Made by a program: the position numbers and the translations under genes
NCBI RefSeq assembly: GCF_005083565.1
Contig: NZ_CP034891.1
Location: 124,001-188,000 of the forward strand
From: Buchnera aphidicola (Acyrthosiphon lactucae)
GTDB lineage: Bacteria; Pseudomonadota; Gammaproteobacteria; Enterobacterales; Enterobacteriaceae
DNA length: 64,000 bases
Reading direction: 5' to 3'
Part shown: one piece after another, positions 62,794 to 64,000 of the stretch
Layout of the letters: every line of letters begins with the position of its first letter
How positions within the stretch are numbered: position 1 is the first letter of the stretch
The notes under the pieces: model-generated
Seen by the model: the letters and a program-made list of their open reading frames with translations, nothing else
The model's database searches: none
Told to the model about the DNA's origin: nothing

Positions 62794-63603
62794 ATGAAAT
62801 CTCTTTCTAATATTGATTTTTCTAAATTATCACTTTTTGAATCTATTATTATTGCTTCTCAAGCTATTCGAGAAGATTTTTCTGCAAATTGTGTTATATC
62901 TGAATTGAAAAGTAGAATAAAAGAAGCTAAATCTTATATTTCATCTGAAACTGAACCTAATCGCCAATTAGAAAAGTTATTAGAATTATTCTATACCCAC
63001 TGGAATTTTGGTGGTGCAAGTGGTATTTATAAACTTTCAGATGTACTATGGATTGATAATGTATTAAAAACACGACAAGGTACTGCAGTATCTTTAGGTA
63101 TTCTTTTTTTACATATTGCTCAAGAATTGAAGTTACCATTAAATCCTGTGGTGTTTCCTACTCAACTAATTTTAAGAGCAGATTGGATCAACGAAAAAAA
63201 ATGGTTTATTAATCCCTTTAATGGAGAAATACTAGATCAACATACGTTAGAAGTTTGGTTAAAAGGCAATATTAGTCCAACAGCAGAATTATATGAAAAT
63301 GATTTGTATAAATCTGAATCCATTACTGTGGTTCGAAAAATGTTAGATACATTAAAATCTGCATTAATGGAAGAAAAAAAAATGGAATTAGCATTAAATG
63401 TTACAAATTTATTGCTAAAGATTAATCCAAATGATCCATATGAAATTCGTGATAGAGGACTAATATATGCTCAATTAGAATGTAATCATGTTGCTTTAAC
63501 AGATTTAATTTATTTTGTAGAACATTGTCCTGAAGATCCGATTAGTGAAATTATTAAAATTCAAATTCACTCTATTGAACAAAAAAAAATTATATTACAT
63601 TAA
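62794..63603 (+). CDS. sirB1: SirB1-family protein with transglutaminase-like fold (YchA)
   Basis: A 269-residue protein, the same length as E. coli SirB1 (YchA). The function is not known. The conserved tract is FNFGG-like (THWNFGGASGIYKLSDVLWIDNVLKTRQGT in the protein, quoted in part), then SLGILFLHIAQELKLPL and a C-terminal helical, TPR-like part (NLLLKINPNDPYEIRDRGLIYAQL). In E. coli it follows prmC too (with ychQ between), which supports the name. The 162-base gap upstream is A+T-rich with a loose ATAACATTTTT/AAAAATGTT pairing that may terminate prmC. Confidence 0.88.
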   Translation: MKSLSNIDFSKLSLFESIIIASQAIREDFSANCVISELKSRIKEAKSYISSETEPNRQLEKLLELFYTHWNFGGASGIYKLSDVLWIDNVLKTRQGTAVSLGILFLHIAQELKLPLNPVVFPTQLILRADWINEKKWFINPFNGEILDQHTLEVWLKGNISPTAELYENDLYKSESITVVRKMLDTLKSALMEEKKMELALNVTNLLLKINPNDPYEIRDRGLIYAQLECNHVALTDLIYFVEHCPEDPISEIIKIQIHSIEQKKIILH

Positions 63604-63609
63604 AATTAT

Positions 63610-64000
63610 TTATTGTGTAACTGGTAAATTACGTTTATGTAACGTATTCAAGTATAATCTTTCAATAATTTTTTGGCTAGTGAGATCTATTTTTTTTCCT
63701 TCTAGATAAGAATCAATTATATTATATGTAACACCTAAAATAGATTCATCATCTTGTTGTGGATGTTCGTCTTCTAAATCTGCCATTGGTTTTTTTAAAT
63801 ATAGATGTTTTGGACAATTTAATTTTTTTAATAATAATTGAATTTGTCGTTTATTTAATTTAGAAATAGGATTTATATCTGTTCCACTATCTCCATATTT
63901 TGTAAAAAATCCAGTGACATTTTCTGCTGCATGTCCTGTTCCAACTACAAGACCATTTTTTATAGCAGCAATACTATATTGTACTTTCATCCTTTCTCTA
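63610..64000 (-). CDS. nadE: NH3-dependent NAD synthetase, 5' part outside the window
   Basis: Amidates deamido-NAD to NAD. Only about the last 130 residues are present; the frame stays open to the right edge (RERM continuing into KVQYSIAAI), matching the middle of E. coli NadE, so the Met at 63990 is internal and not the start. Visible motifs are [31 protein letters not shown] and [22 protein letters not shown]. The C-terminus (RNLPVTQ) stops about ten residues earlier than in E. coli. It is convergent with sirB1, six bases away. Confidence 0.94.
   Translation of the reverse strand, partial: RERMKVQYSIAAIKNGLVVGTGHAAENVTGFFTKYGDSGTDINPISKLNKRQIQLLLKKLNCPKHLYLKKPMADLEDEHPQQDDESILGVTYNIIDSYLEGKKIDLTSQKIIERLYLNTLHKRNLPVTQ

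Noticed and set aside
1..64000. tRNA or rRNA genes, CRISPR arrays, insertion sequences, prophage, toxin-antitoxin or other defence systems
   Set aside because: I looked in the spacers for T-loop motifs, cloverleaf-like GC islands, regularly spaced repeats and unfamiliar ORFs and found none. All sizeable ORFs are standard orthologues or remnants, so I do not claim a new system.

Overview
The window is a chromosomal segment of a Buchnera-type aphid endosymbiont (Buchnera aphidicola or a very close relative). The evidence is extreme A+T richness, long A and T homopolymers, and near-E. coli protein sequences in drastically thinned E. coli operons. I see no mobile elements, phage genes, restriction systems, rRNA, tRNA or CRISPR. 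Almost every gene is a recognisable gammaproteobacterial orthologue of normal length. I found no new multi-gene system; the interest lies in how individual genes are decaying or being kept.

Layout: (1) 1-9.9 kb: the 3' part of priA, tyrS, sufA (-), ydiK, aroH, thrS, infC (AUU start), rpmI and rplT. (2) 9.9-16.4 kb: pheS-pheT-ihfA, then two decayed neighbours, queA and tgt, then yajC. (3) 16.4-25.8 kb: glyQ-glyS (-), nfo, rplY, yabI (-), surA, ksgA, apaH and folA (-). (4) 25.8-40.3 kb: a long minus-strand block ribF-ileS-lspA-ispH-dapB-carA-carB, with rpsT (+, UUG start) and dnaK-dnaJ (-) behind a textbook heat-shock promoter. This and the previous block follow the E. coli 0.3-1.2 min region with genes cleanly removed. 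(5) 40.6-55.6 kb: a complete nuoA-N complex I operon (nuoC and nuoD fused), in which nuoE needs a one-base correction in a poly(A) tract. (6) 55.6-64 kb: a full-length but broken alx (TerC family), folC, cvpA (frameshifted in a T10 tract), prs (-), ispE (-), prfA-prmC, sirB1 and the 3' part of nadE (-).

Function: the set serves translation (six synthetase genes for Tyr, Thr, Phe, Gly and Ile, IF3, L35, L20, L25, S20, RF1 and its methylase), respiration (complex I), aromatic, arginine/pyrimidine and lysine precursor supply to the host (aroH, carAB, dapB), cofactors (folA, folC, ribF, nadE, ispE, ispH, sufA) and protein folding (dnaKJ, surA).

Main observations: PriA has lost its ATPase motifs but keeps its eight zinc cysteines. 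ThrRS and PheRS have both lost the residues of their editing sites, while IleRS keeps its own. The queuosine genes queA and tgt have decayed together. nuoE appears to depend on slippage at A9. Rare start codons (infC AUU, rpsT UUG, carA UUG) and the sigma-32 promoter of dnaK are preserved despite strong A+T bias.
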